52,095 nucleotides of DNA from Pseudomonadota bacterium. GTDB taxonomy: Bacteria > Pseudomonadota > Alphaproteobacteria > Rhizobiales > Rhizobiaceae. The translations under genes were made by a program, and so were the position numbers. The notes under the pieces were generated by a model. It searched no databases, was not told the DNA's origin, and worked only from the letters and a program-made list of their open reading frames with translations. The stretch is taken from the NCBI GenBank assembly GCA_023419535.1, contig JAEZXX010000044.1:1-52095 (forward strand). The letters run 5' to 3'. Below are positions 7,998 to 15,369 of the stretch, piece after piece (positions within the stretch are counted from its first letter, which is position 1; the number at the start of each line of letters is the position of its first letter).

Positions 7998-9041
7998 TCA
8001 GTCGCAGGCCAGAACGCGGTCGATGCGCGTGCGCACCGGCTCGGGCTCGGGCTCCTCGGGCGCGTAGACGTCCCGGAACATGTTCGAGAGCGGGGGCTCG
8101 CTCTGAGCGACGGTAAAGTCGATTGTGGCGTCCATCTCGCGGTCGATCGCCGCTTCCAGGGATTTGACCTCCGCCTCGTCCGACAAGCCTTCTTCGATCA
8201 GGCGGCGGCGCGCGAAGGCGACCGGGTCCTTGGCGCGGCCCGCCTCTTCCTCGACGGCCTCGCGGTAGGGGGACTTGTCCTTGCGCGCATGGCCGTGGAA
8301 GCGGTAGCAATCGATTGCAAGGAAGCCGGGACGGCCCTGTCGTGCCCCGGAAACGAGGCGGCGCGCCGCTTCGGCCACCGTCTCCACGTCGATGCCGTCC
8401 ACCGTCTCGGCGGCAAGGCCGAAGGCGACCGCGCGCTCGTGCAGCACCGGGTTCGCTGTCGCTTGGTCGATGCGCGTTCCCATCCCGTACTGGTTGTTGA
8501 TGCAGACGAACAGGCAGGGCAGGCGCCAGAGCGCGGCCATGTTCATGCTCTCGTAGAGGATGCCCTGACCCGTCGCCCCGTCGCCGAAGAAGGCGACGGA
8601 GACCCGTCCGTTGCGGCGGTGGCGGTTCGCAAGGCCCGCGCCCACGACCGCCGGAATGCCGCCGCCGACGATGGCGTTGGCGCCTAGATGCCCGAGGCCC
8701 ATGTCGGCGATGTGCATCGAGCCGCCCTTGCCATGGCAGTATCCCGCTTCCTTGCCGCCAATCTCAGCCATCATCCGGTTCGGATCGGCCCCGCGCGCCA
8801 GGAAGATGCCGTGTCCGCGATGATGGGTGGTGAAGGTGTCGCCCTCGCACATGGCGCTGCTGACGCCGGCGGCGGCGCTCTCCTCGCCGATCGACAGATG
8901 CAGCATCGAGCCTGCCGACTGGCCGCGGACGAACAGCTCCCCGACGCGCTCCTCAAAGGTGCGGATCCGGCGCATCGTCCGGAACAGCGGCAGGAGGTCG
9001 GTGTTGGCCTTCGGGCCGGTGGTCGGAAGCGGCGGGTTCAT
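7998..9041 (-). CDS. 2-oxo acid/acetoin dehydrogenase E1 component, alpha subunit
   Basis: 347-aa alpha subunit of a ThDP-dependent dehydrogenase. Motifs: HHRGHG (73-78), GKGGSMH (104-110), and the ThDP/Mg2+ motif GDGATGQG (153-160) ending in INN (181-183). The C-terminal DKSPYREAVEEE is the phosphorylation-loop region of the family. It pairs with the E1-beta gene 11 bp downstream. Preceding it are the permease, ATPase and binding protein of a sugar-type ABC importer in the same operon, so the E1 acts on something derived from an imported carbohydrate-like compound. Acetoin dehydrogenase is the closest functional analogue I can name; a branched-chain or pyruvate role is less likely in this context. 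Confidence 0.94.
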   Translation of the reverse strand: MNPPLPTTGPKANTDLLPLFRTMRRIRTFEERVGELFVRGQSAGSMLHLSIGEESAAAGVSSAMCEGDTFTTHHRGHGIFLARGADPNRMMAEIGGKEAGYCHGKGGSMHIADMGLGHLGANAIVGGGIPAVVGAGLANRHRRNGRVSVAFFGDGATGQGILYESMNMAALWRLPCLFVCINNQYGMGTRIDQATANPVLHERAVAFGLAAETVDGIDVETVAEAARRLVSGARQGRPGFLAIDCYRFHGHARKDKSPYREAVEEEAGRAKDPVAFARRRLIEEGLSDEAEVKSLEAAIDREMDATIDFTVAQSEPPLSNMFRDVYAPEEPEPEPVRTRIDRVLACD

Positions 9042-9054
9042 CTCCCCTCCCTTC

Positions 9055-10050
9055 TCACAAGAGGTTGAGCTTGGTCGTGCGCGAGACGATCGCGACGGCC
9101 ACGAGGATGATCACGCCCTTCACGATGGATTGGATGTAAGTGTCCATTCCCATCAGGTTCAGGCCGTTGTTGATGACGCCGATGAAGAGGGCGCCGAAGA
9201 AAGTGCCGAGCACCGTTGCCGTGCCGGGCCGCAGCATGGTCATGCCGATGAAGACCGTGGCCAGGCCGTCGAGGAGATAGCGCTCGCCGGCATTCGGCTG
9301 GCCGGAGCCCAGGCGTGCCGCCAGGAGCATTCCCGCGATCACCGCGAAGAGCGAGCAGACCACGAGGGCGGCGGCCCGGTAGCGCCGGACCTGGATCCCG
9401 GAGAGTTCGGCCGCCTTCTGGTTTCCGCCCACCGCGTAGATGTATCGCCCGAAGATGGTGCGCTCCATCACGAACCAAGCGATCAGGACCGCTCCGAGCA
9501 TGAATAAGGCGAGCAGCGGAATGCCGAGAACGCGCCCCTGGCCCAGCCAGAGATAGGCGTCAGGCAGCCCGCCGTAGATCGCCCGGCCGCCGGTGAGGAT
9601 GAAGCCGATGCCGTAGAGGATGGAGCCGCTGGCGAGGGTCGCGATGAGCGAGGGGATCCCGACGATCGTGACGAAGAAGGCGTTCACGATGCCGACCGCC
9701 AGACCCGCGCCGAGGCCCGCGAGCAGCGCCATCGGCAGAGGCGTGCCCGCCACTAGGAGAAGCGGTGCCAGGACCCCCGCGAGCCCGACCGTGAAGCCCA
9801 CGGACAGATCCATCTCCCGTGCGGCGAAACCGAAGGTCAGGCCTGCGCCGACGATGGTCAGCATAGCGATCTGCTGGGCGATGTTCAGAAGGTTTTGCGA
9901 GGTCAGGAAGCGGTCCACCGTCGCGCTAAAGACGACGAACATGAGGACGAGGACTACGAGCGTGCTGTAGCGCTGGACGTGGTCCTTGCGCAGACCGAGG
10001 ATCCGGTCGTGGCGCGCAGCGGGGACGCCGGAGGACACGATCTCGGTCAT
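9055..10050 (-). CDS. ABC sugar transporter permease (RbsC family)
   Basis: 331-aa inner-membrane permease with about ten hydrophobic segments, of the RbsC/BPD_transp_2 family. Diagnostic stretches are QQIAMLTIVGAGLTFGFAAREMDLSVGFTVGL near the first helices (the family usually has GGIDLSVG), NAFFVTIVGIPSLIATLA, and YAVGGNQKAAELSGI, the cytoplasmic loop that contacts the ATPase. I chose the ATG at 10050, which overlaps the ATPase stop by ATGA; the frame is open further upstream but inside the ATPase gene. It forms an importer with the genes at 10047-11555 and 11667-12614. Confidence 0.94.
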   Translation of the reverse strand: MTEIVSSGVPAARHDRILGLRKDHVQRYSTLVVLVLMFVVFSATVDRFLTSQNLLNIAQQIAMLTIVGAGLTFGFAAREMDLSVGFTVGLAGVLAPLLLVAGTPLPMALLAGLGAGLAVGIVNAFFVTIVGIPSLIATLASGSILYGIGFILTGGRAIYGGLPDAYLWLGQGRVLGIPLLALFMLGAVLIAWFVMERTIFGRYIYAVGGNQKAAELSGIQVRRYRAAALVVCSLFAVIAGMLLAARLGSGQPNAGERYLLDGLATVFIGMTMLRPGTATVLGTFFGALFIGVINNGLNLMGMDTYIQSIVKGVIILVAVAIVSRTTKLNLL

Positions 10051-11555
10051 TGCTCGGTTCCTGACATGGCGGCGATAAAGGCTGCTTCTCCGAAATCGGG
10101 CATGTCGATCTGCGGACCGGGGCGCCGATCGACGAAGGGGATGACGCGATCCGCCACGGTCTCGATCTCCTGAAGGTCGGACGAGGCGACCAGGAGCCCG
10201 ACGCCCTGCGCGGCCAACCGGCGCATTTCCGAGTGAATCTCGGCCTTGGCGCCGATATCGACGCCTTCGGTCGGCTCGATGAAGATCGCCACGCGATACC
10301 TGTCGGCGGCCCCGTAAATCCATTTGCCGATCGAGATCTTCTGCTTGTTGCCGCCGGACAGTTCACGCAGGCGCTGACCGGACGAGTGCGCCTTGACGTT
10401 GAGAAGGCGCATCACGCGCCGGGCCTCTTGCTCCTCCCGCCGCGGCGAGAGGACCCCCGCCCCGACCGACCCGTGCTCGGTATGGACCATCGAGAGATTC
10501 TCGCGCAGGGTCCACTCGCCGATCAGCGCGTACTCCATGCGGTGGTCGGGCACGAGCGCGATGCCCGCCGCCTGCATCCGGCGCGGCGGACCGGGCTCGA
10601 CGGATCGCCCCCCGACTTGAAGGCTCTCGCAGCGAACGCCCGCAGGATTGTGCAGCGAGCGGGCAAAGCCGAAATGGCCGGCGCCGGTGAGCCCGATCAG
10701 CCCGACGATCTCGCCCGCCGCCAGCTCAAAACCGGGAACGTGGACTGCACCGGCCTGCCAGTTCCGCACAGCCAGGACCGGCGGGCCGAAGCCGCGCCGC
10801 CCGCCGCGCTCCGAACGGCGCTCGACGCCCCCCGAGCGGCGGAGCATGAGGTCGACGAGTTGTTCCTCCGCCAGCGCGGCCGACGCCTCCGTGCAGATGC
10901 GGCGTCCGTCGCGCAGGACCGTAATGCGGTCCGACAGCGCCTTGATCTCGGACAGGAAGTGGCTGATCAGGACCACGCCGACGCCGCGCCTGGGAAGCGA
11001 GCGGACGATGTCGACCAAGAGCGTCTTCTCGCGTGCCGGCAAGGTCGCGGTCGGCTCATCCAGGATGACGATCTTCGGCTCGCCGCGCAGCGCCCGGACG
11101 ATCTCGACGACCTTGCGATCCGCCATGGGCAGATCGCCGACCGGGCGCGAGAGGTCGATCGGCACGCCGGGAAACCAGCGCGACAGAAGCACTTGGGCAC
11201 GCCGGACGAGTTCGCTCCGGCGGATGACGAGCCCTGCGATCCGCGGCTCGTCACCCAGGAGAATGTTCTCGGCCCCCGAAAGGGCTGGAACGAGGCTGCC
11301 CTCCTGGCTGACATGAGCTATGCCGTGGCCGAGGGCGTCGTGCGGCGAGAAGAGGCGAACCGCCCTTCCGCCCGCCAGTACCTGTCCGGCGGTCGGCACG
11401 ATGCTGCCGCCGAGGACGTTCACCAGCGTCGACTTGCCGGCGCCGTTCTCGCCGATCAGACCGTGGACCTCGTCGGTGCGGAAATCGACGCAGACACCGT
11501 CGAGCGCACGGGTGCCGGGAAACTGCACGACGATGTCTTCCAGTTGGATGTCCAT
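10047..11555 (-). CDS. ABC sugar transporter ATP-binding protein, two tandem NBDs (RbsA/MglA family)
   Basis: 502-aa fused nucleotide-binding protein. NBD1 has Walker A GENGAGKST (35-43) and Walker B VILDEPTATL; the signature region reads VGDLPMADRKVVEIVRAL as is usual for this family. NBD2 has a degenerate P-loop (GLTGAGHFGF, no lysine), which is normal for RbsA/MglA, and the signature LSGGNKQKISIGKW. It couples ATP hydrolysis to import by the RbsC-like permease, with which it shares an ATGA overlap. The gap to the binding-protein gene holds a stem-loop. Confidence 0.95.
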   Translation of the reverse strand: MDIQLEDIVVQFPGTRALDGVCVDFRTDEVHGLIGENGAGKSTLVNVLGGSIVPTAGQVLAGGRAVRLFSPHDALGHGIAHVSQEGSLVPALSGAENILLGDEPRIAGLVIRRSELVRRAQVLLSRWFPGVPIDLSRPVGDLPMADRKVVEIVRALRGEPKIVILDEPTATLPAREKTLLVDIVRSLPRRGVGVVLISHFLSEIKALSDRITVLRDGRRICTEASAALAEEQLVDLMLRRSGGVERRSERGGRRGFGPPVLAVRNWQAGAVHVPGFELAAGEIVGLIGLTGAGHFGFARSLHNPAGVRCESLQVGGRSVEPGPPRRMQAAGIALVPDHRMEYALIGEWTLRENLSMVHTEHGSVGAGVLSPRREEQEARRVMRLLNVKAHSSGQRLRELSGGNKQKISIGKWIYGAADRYRVAIFIEPTEGVDIGAKAEIHSEMRRLAAQGVGLLVASSDLQEIETVADRVIPFVDRRPGPQIDMPDFGEAAFIAAMSGTEQ

Positions 11556-11613
11556 GCCGTCTCCAAGGCGCAGTGAGGCCCCGGCCGCGCCTGCAGCACG
11601 GCGTTCCTTTCGA

Positions 11614-11635
11614 GCGCAGGGCCGAGGCCCCGCGC
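11614..11635 (-). other. Intercistronic stem-loop between binding-protein and ATPase genes
   Basis: In the transcript this region forms a 9-bp stem, GCGCGGGGC against GCCCTGCGC with one G-U pair, and a tiny CTCG loop. No T-run follows. Such hairpins after the binding-protein gene commonly protect the upstream mRNA and lower expression of the ATPase and permease relative to the binding protein. That role is inferred from position. Confidence 0.5.
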
Positions 11636-11666
11636 CGTCACGTCCCGATTCCCTTTCAGGCTTCGG

Positions 11667-12614
11667 CTACAGGAAACCCTGACAGTTCTGCTTTGTGATC
11701 AGCGGCGCGTCCATGTAGACGGTGCGCTGCGGCAAGACCTCGGCTTCGTCCTGACCGTCCACGACGATCGCCTGGACCCACTCACCGATCTGAGCGCCCA
11801 TGCCCTCGAAGGGCTGGCCGACAGTGGCGATCATAGGGCTGTCGGGCTTGCACACCTCGGCCACCGCCTGAGGGTGGCCGTCGATGCCGATCACTTTGAC
11901 GTTGGACAGGCCGTTGGCGTTGAGGACGTTGACGACCGCTTGCGCCGGCTCGTCCCAAGGCGCCCAGACAGCGTCGATCTGGTCGCCGAAGCGGGCGACG
12001 AAGTCCTCGGCGGTGCGTGAAGTATCTTCGAAGAACGCTGTGTAGTCGATGTTGTGCTGGCCCAGGACGTTGACGCCCGAATATTCGCGCAACACGACCT
12101 CCATCACGTCGCCCCGCTTGCGCGTTCCGTGATGCTCGGCCATGCGGAAGAAGACGAGGTCCCCTTCGCCGCCCAACTGGTCGAGCAAATAAACCGAGAC
12201 GTCGGACGACATCGCCCAGTTGTTGGTCGTGACGTCCACCTTGACGCCCTCGACCCAGCCGGAATCCGCCGAAAAGACAGGGATGCCGGCGCTCGTAGCC
12301 GCGTCGAGAGCCGATCGGCTGGCGCGAAGGTCGGCCATGGTGACGATGATGGCGTCGACGCCGCGGCTTGCCGCGTCCTGGATGTTGGACGCGGTGGCCT
12401 CGCCCGAGCCGCCGCTGTCGAGATAGGTGACGTTCCAGTCGGTCTTGCCGGTCTCCTGCATCCAAGCCTCAAGCCCGGCCTTGACGCGCTGGTCCGACTG
12501 GGCCGCGGCATTGGAGTTGACGACAGCGATGTCGAGCGCGTGTGCAATGCCTGCGAGAGGCAGCAACGCGCCGATCGCGCCGAGCACCGGCAGGCTGGAA
12601 AAGCGAAGTCTCAT
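11667..12614 (-). CDS. Periplasmic sugar-binding protein (RbsB family) of the catabolic operon
   Basis: 315-aa ABC solute receptor. A Sec signal peptide (MRLRFSS plus hydrophobic core, cleavage about AHA|LD) is followed by a type I periplasmic-binding fold of the Peripla_BP_4/RbsB kind. Visible parts are DIAVVNSNAAAQSDQRVKAGLEAW, GVDAIIVTMADLRAS and IPVFSADSGW in lobe 1; VWAPWDEPAQAVVNVL and VKVIGIDGHPQAVAEV in lobe 2. The aromatic- and acid-lined positions suggest a sugar or polyol ligand, but none can be named. It is the first gene of the minus-strand operon, and its leader carries the shared inverted repeat about 80 bp upstream of the start codon. Confidence 0.94.
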   Translation of the reverse strand: MRLRFSSLPVLGAIGALLPLAGIAHALDIAVVNSNAAAQSDQRVKAGLEAWMQETGKTDWNVTYLDSGGSGEATASNIQDAASRGVDAIIVTMADLRASRSALDAATSAGIPVFSADSGWVEGVKVDVTTNNWAMSSDVSVYLLDQLGGEGDLVFFRMAEHHGTRKRGDVMEVVLREYSGVNVLGQHNIDYTAFFEDTSRTAEDFVARFGDQIDAVWAPWDEPAQAVVNVLNANGLSNVKVIGIDGHPQAVAEVCKPDSPMIATVGQPFEGMGAQIGEWVQAIVVDGQDEAEVLPQRTVYMDAPLITKQNCQGFL

Positions 12615-12695
12615 CCGTCAATCCTCCCCCGCGTCGGAGGAACCGTTCCACCGACCTTCCCCGTCGGTCCTCCCCGACGCGACGACCATACGATA

Positions 12696-12734
12696 GGCGT
12701 TACATATGTCAACCTCCATGACATATGTAACGCC
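12696..12734. promoter_or_regulatory. Perfect inverted repeat operator in the divergent promoter of the sugar operon
   Basis: Left arm GGCGTTACATATGTCA (12696-12711), 7-nt spacer, right arm TGACATATGTAACGCC (12719-12734). All 16 bases of each arm match, and each arm contains the smaller palindrome ACATATGT. It ends 14 bases before the SorC-family regulator ATG, so a bound protein would cover that promoter or leader as well as control the divergent operon. Likely the operator of the regulator at 12749. Confidence 0.85.
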
Positions 12735-12748
12735 GCAGCGAGGTGCGT

Positions 12749-13717
12749 ATGAACGACGACGAAATCCTGATGTCTCAGGCCGCGTGGCTCTATTACGTCG
12801 GCGGACTGAACCAGGAAGCGACGGCACGGCGGCTCGGCACGACCCGTGCCCGCGTAAACAAATATCTGGCCGACGCACGCGAAAGCGGGATCGTCAGCAT
12901 CACCATCAACCCATCGAATGTCGGACTGCTGCCCTTGGAGCAGGAGCTGCGCGCCCGCTTCGGACTCGACGTCTGCATCTGCACGCCTGCGCTCGGCGGG
13001 CCGTACGGCGCGGGCACCGAAGACGCGCTGGCGCGTTTCGCGTTCCGTGCAGTGGGCGTCGCCGCCGCCGGACATCTCAGGCGGCACCTCGCCGAGACCC
13101 CGCAAGCGGTGGTCGGGACGGGCTGGGGCCGGACGCTGGAGCAGATGACGCTCCAAATGGCTGGGGTCACGGCGCCGGGGGCCCGCTTTATCAGCCTCAT
13201 GGGCTCGCTGACGGCCAATTCGGCCTACAATCCCTTCGAGGTCGTCCATTCTTTGGCGCGCAGTTCGGGGGGACAGGGCTTTCTCCTGCCCGCCCCCTTC
13301 ATCGCCGACACCCCGCAGGCGCGCGACGTGCTCATCTCGCAGCAATCGGTACAGGAGGCGCTAGCGCTCGCTCGCTCCGCGACGGTCGCTTACATCTCGC
13401 TGGGCGACCTCCACGAAAGCTCGCTTCTGCGCCGGCAGGCCATGATCTCGGCGACGGAACTGAAGGAACTGCGGGATCTCGGCGCGGTGGGCGACACGAA
13501 CGGTCTGTTCTTCGACGCGCACGGGCGGGGGGTCGACCACCCCCTGAACCGCCGGACGATCGGCGCGGGGCTGGACGATCTGCGGCGGATCCCCACGATC
13601 GCCCTCGTCGCCGGCCAGAACAAGGTAGCGGCGGCCCGCGGTTTCCTCGCCAGCGGGATCGCCAAGGGCCTCGTTATCGACGGGGACACGGCCGAGCGGA
13701 TTCTCCAGGCCGACTGA
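12749..13717 (+). CDS. SorC/DeoR-family sugar-binding transcriptional regulator
   Basis: 322-aa regulator. An N-terminal helix-turn-helix (about residues 18-50, QEATARRLGTTRARVNKYLADARESG) precedes a SorC-type sugar-phosphate-binding domain with GTGWGRTLEQM, the family effector-site motif, and the C-terminal VAGQNKVAAARGFLASG. I chose the ATG at 12749 because GCGAGG lies 5 bases upstream; a GTG two codons earlier would overlap that site. It is divergent from the RbsB-like gene, with a 16-bp-arm operator between them, so autoregulation and induction by a phosphorylated sugar (possibly the FGGY kinase product) are expected. The effector is unknown. Confidence 0.93.
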   Translation: MNDDEILMSQAAWLYYVGGLNQEATARRLGTTRARVNKYLADARESGIVSITINPSNVGLLPLEQELRARFGLDVCICTPALGGPYGAGTEDALARFAFRAVGVAAAGHLRRHLAETPQAVVGTGWGRTLEQMTLQMAGVTAPGARFISLMGSLTANSAYNPFEVVHSLARSSGGQGFLLPAPFIADTPQARDVLISQQSVQEALALARSATVAYISLGDLHESSLLRRQAMISATELKELRDLGAVGDTNGLFFDAHGRGVDHPLNRRTIGAGLDDLRRIPTIALVAGQNKVAAARGFLASGIAKGLVIDGDTAERILQAD

Positions 13718-13774
13718 ACAGGCTACACGCCGGAGGCTTTGCCACCATATCAGCCTCGCGGGCCGCCTTGACGG

Positions 13775-13812
13775 GGAGGGCGGGCGTTCAGCGTCCGCCC
13801 TCCGGGCCTTTT
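13775..13812 (+). terminator. Rho-independent terminator after the SorC-family gene
   Basis: GGAGGGCGG (13775-13783) pairs with CCGCCCTCC (13795-13803) around a GCGTTCAGCGT loop that can itself pair GCG/CGT-side bases. A short TTTT run follows at 13809-13812. Placed about 58 bp after the regulator stop codon. Confidence 0.75.
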
Positions 13813-13961
13813 GCTACGTTGAGCCGGGCGCCGGGGGAGCGAGTTCGCGGTGCGGATCGCACGCCGCCTGGAATACATGGAAGACGACGTCCGCCTCCGC
13901 CCGCTCGCGTCCAAGTCAATTGTAGAGAGTTGGTCGATTAGGCTTAGAATGTACTTAGCTT

Positions 13962-14264
13962 TACCGAGACCGCCCAGATCTGTGCCTCCGGCGTCGTCTA
14001 TTACGGCACGCCGTTCTGGAACGGCCTCACCGACCGCCAGCGCGACGTGTTCCTCAAGGCCTCCGAAGCGGGCTCCGTTCATTTCGAGGAACTCATCGTC
14101 GCCGGCGCGGCGGCCTCCGTGGAGGCGCCGAGGGCGAACGGCGGCAGATGATCCAGCCGGCCGACCGCGCCGCCTGGGAGGAGAAGACCCGCCGAGTCTG
14201 GATCTCGTTCGCAGCGATCGTCGGCGGCGAGGATCGGATCGAGGCCGTGCGGGCGACCCCATGA
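13962..14264 (+). pseudogene. C-terminal remnant of a TRAP transporter solute-binding protein (DctP family)
   Basis: Two successive frames together read like the end of a DctP protein. The first (13962-14152) gives FTETAQICASGVVYYGTPFW and goes on with NGLTDRQRDVFLKASEAG; the second, after a frameshift near 14140-14150, gives QPADRAAWEEKTRRVW and ends with GGEDRIEAVRATP at a TGA. There is no start codon or N-terminal two-thirds. Just upstream (13911-13966) is an unusually AT-rich patch, which may mark the deletion or recombination junction. The 13850-13910 stretch carries no recognisable gene. Confidence 0.65.
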
Positions 14265-14310
14265 ACGGCGCATCGCCGAGCGCCCGCAGACCCGGCGAAC
14301 GAACGCGAAG

Positions 14311-14337
14311 GGAACCGGCCGAGCGCCGGCCCTTTTT
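14311..14337 (+). terminator. Rho-independent terminator after the DctP remnant
   Basis: A GC-rich stem (GGCCG at 14317-14321 with CGGCC at 14327-14331, extendable by the flanking C/G bases) is followed by TTTTT at 14333-14337. It reads on the plus strand and so probably belonged to the decayed TRAP gene rather than to the convergent TctC gene. Confidence 0.65.
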
Positions 14338-14379
14338 GAGTTCGTGCGGTCGATCCGCCCGTCCTTCGGCCGCCGCGCC

Positions 14380-15348
14380 TTACTGCGGCACGATGCCGGC
14401 CGCGCGGATGACCTCGCCCCAGCGCTCGGACTCGGCGACCTGGAAGGCCTCCAGTTCCTCGGGCGTGGAGGTGAAGATCTCCGCCCCGCCCGTCTCGCGG
14501 ATCGACTGCATCACCGGCTGGTCGTTGGCCGCGATGAACATCTCGTTGAGCTTGGCGACTGTCTCGGGCGAAGCCCCCGCCGGCAGATAGGTCGCGAACC
14601 AGAAGGAGACCTCGTAGCCCTCGACTCCCGCCTCGGCGACGGTCGGCAGGTCGGGAAGGTTCGGCGCGCGTTCGGCGCCGGTGAAGCCGAGCGCGCGCAT
14701 CGCGCCGCCCTGAACGTGCGGCAGGGTGCTGGCCACGTCGGAGAAGACGACGTCGATGCGCCCGCCCATCAGGTCGAGATGGGCGTTCGGGTTGCTCGGA
14801 TAGGGCACGTGGACCATGTCGATGTCGGCGAGCTGCTTGAACATCTCGGCGCCGACGCGGCTCGAGGAGGAGCCCTCGCCGAAGGAGAGCTCGCCCGGAC
14901 GGGCCTTGGCCTCCTCGATGAACTCGCCGACGCTTTCGATCGGCGACTGCGAATTGACGACCATCAGCATCGCGCCGCGCGCCAGCAGCGTCACCGGCTG
15001 GAAGTCCTCGACGGGGTCGTAGGAGAGGTTGGCGTAGAGATGCGGGTTGGCCGCGTGGGTGGAGTTGGTCGAGAGGAGCACCGTGTAGCCGTCGGGCTCG
15101 GCGTTCGCCACGTCCTGCGCGCCGATGGAGCCGCCGGCGCCCGGCTTGTTCTCCACCACCACGCTGATGCCGTAGAGTTCGGTCAGCGCCTGGCCGAGGC
15201 CGCGGGCGATCTGGTCGGTCGCGCTGCCCGGCCCGAAGGGCACGACGAGCCGCAGCGGCTGCGCCTTGTAGTCCTGCGCCGACGCCGCGCCCGGCAGGGC
15301 GGCCGCGAAGGCTGCGGCCAGCGCCGCGAATGCGATCTTCGTTCTCAT
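14380..15348 (-). CDS. Tripartite tricarboxylate transporter substrate-binding protein (TctC/Bug family)
   Basis: 322-aa periplasmic receptor. A Sec signal peptide (MRTKIAFAALAAAFAAALPGAASA, cut before QDYKAQ) is followed by the Bug signature PLRLVVPFGPGSATDQIARGL and VVENKPGAGGSIGAQDVA, which bind the carboxylate ligand. The fold and length are standard. TctA and TctB membrane subunits are not in the window, so this is an orphan receptor. It lies 21 bp downstream of a CaiB-type CoA-transferase on the same strand, suggesting that the bound organic acid is activated by CoA transfer after uptake. Confidence 0.94.
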   Translation of the reverse strand: MRTKIAFAALAAAFAAALPGAASAQDYKAQPLRLVVPFGPGSATDQIARGLGQALTELYGISVVVENKPGAGGSIGAQDVANAEPDGYTVLLSTNSTHAANPHLYANLSYDPVEDFQPVTLLARGAMLMVVNSQSPIESVGEFIEEAKARPGELSFGEGSSSSRVGAEMFKQLADIDMVHVPYPSNPNAHLDLMGGRIDVVFSDVASTLPHVQGGAMRALGFTGAERAPNLPDLPTVAEAGVEGYEVSFWFATYLPAGASPETVAKLNEMFIAANDQPVMQSIRETGGAEIFTSTPEELEAFQVAESERWGEVIRAAGIVPQ

Positions 15349-15369
15349 CGTCGTTCTCCTCCCGGCCCC

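Noticed and set aside
13850..13960. Short frame starting VRIARRLEYMEDDVRLRP as a separate small gene
   Set aside because: No ribosome site or family match, and it runs into the AT-rich scar with a stop; probably debris.
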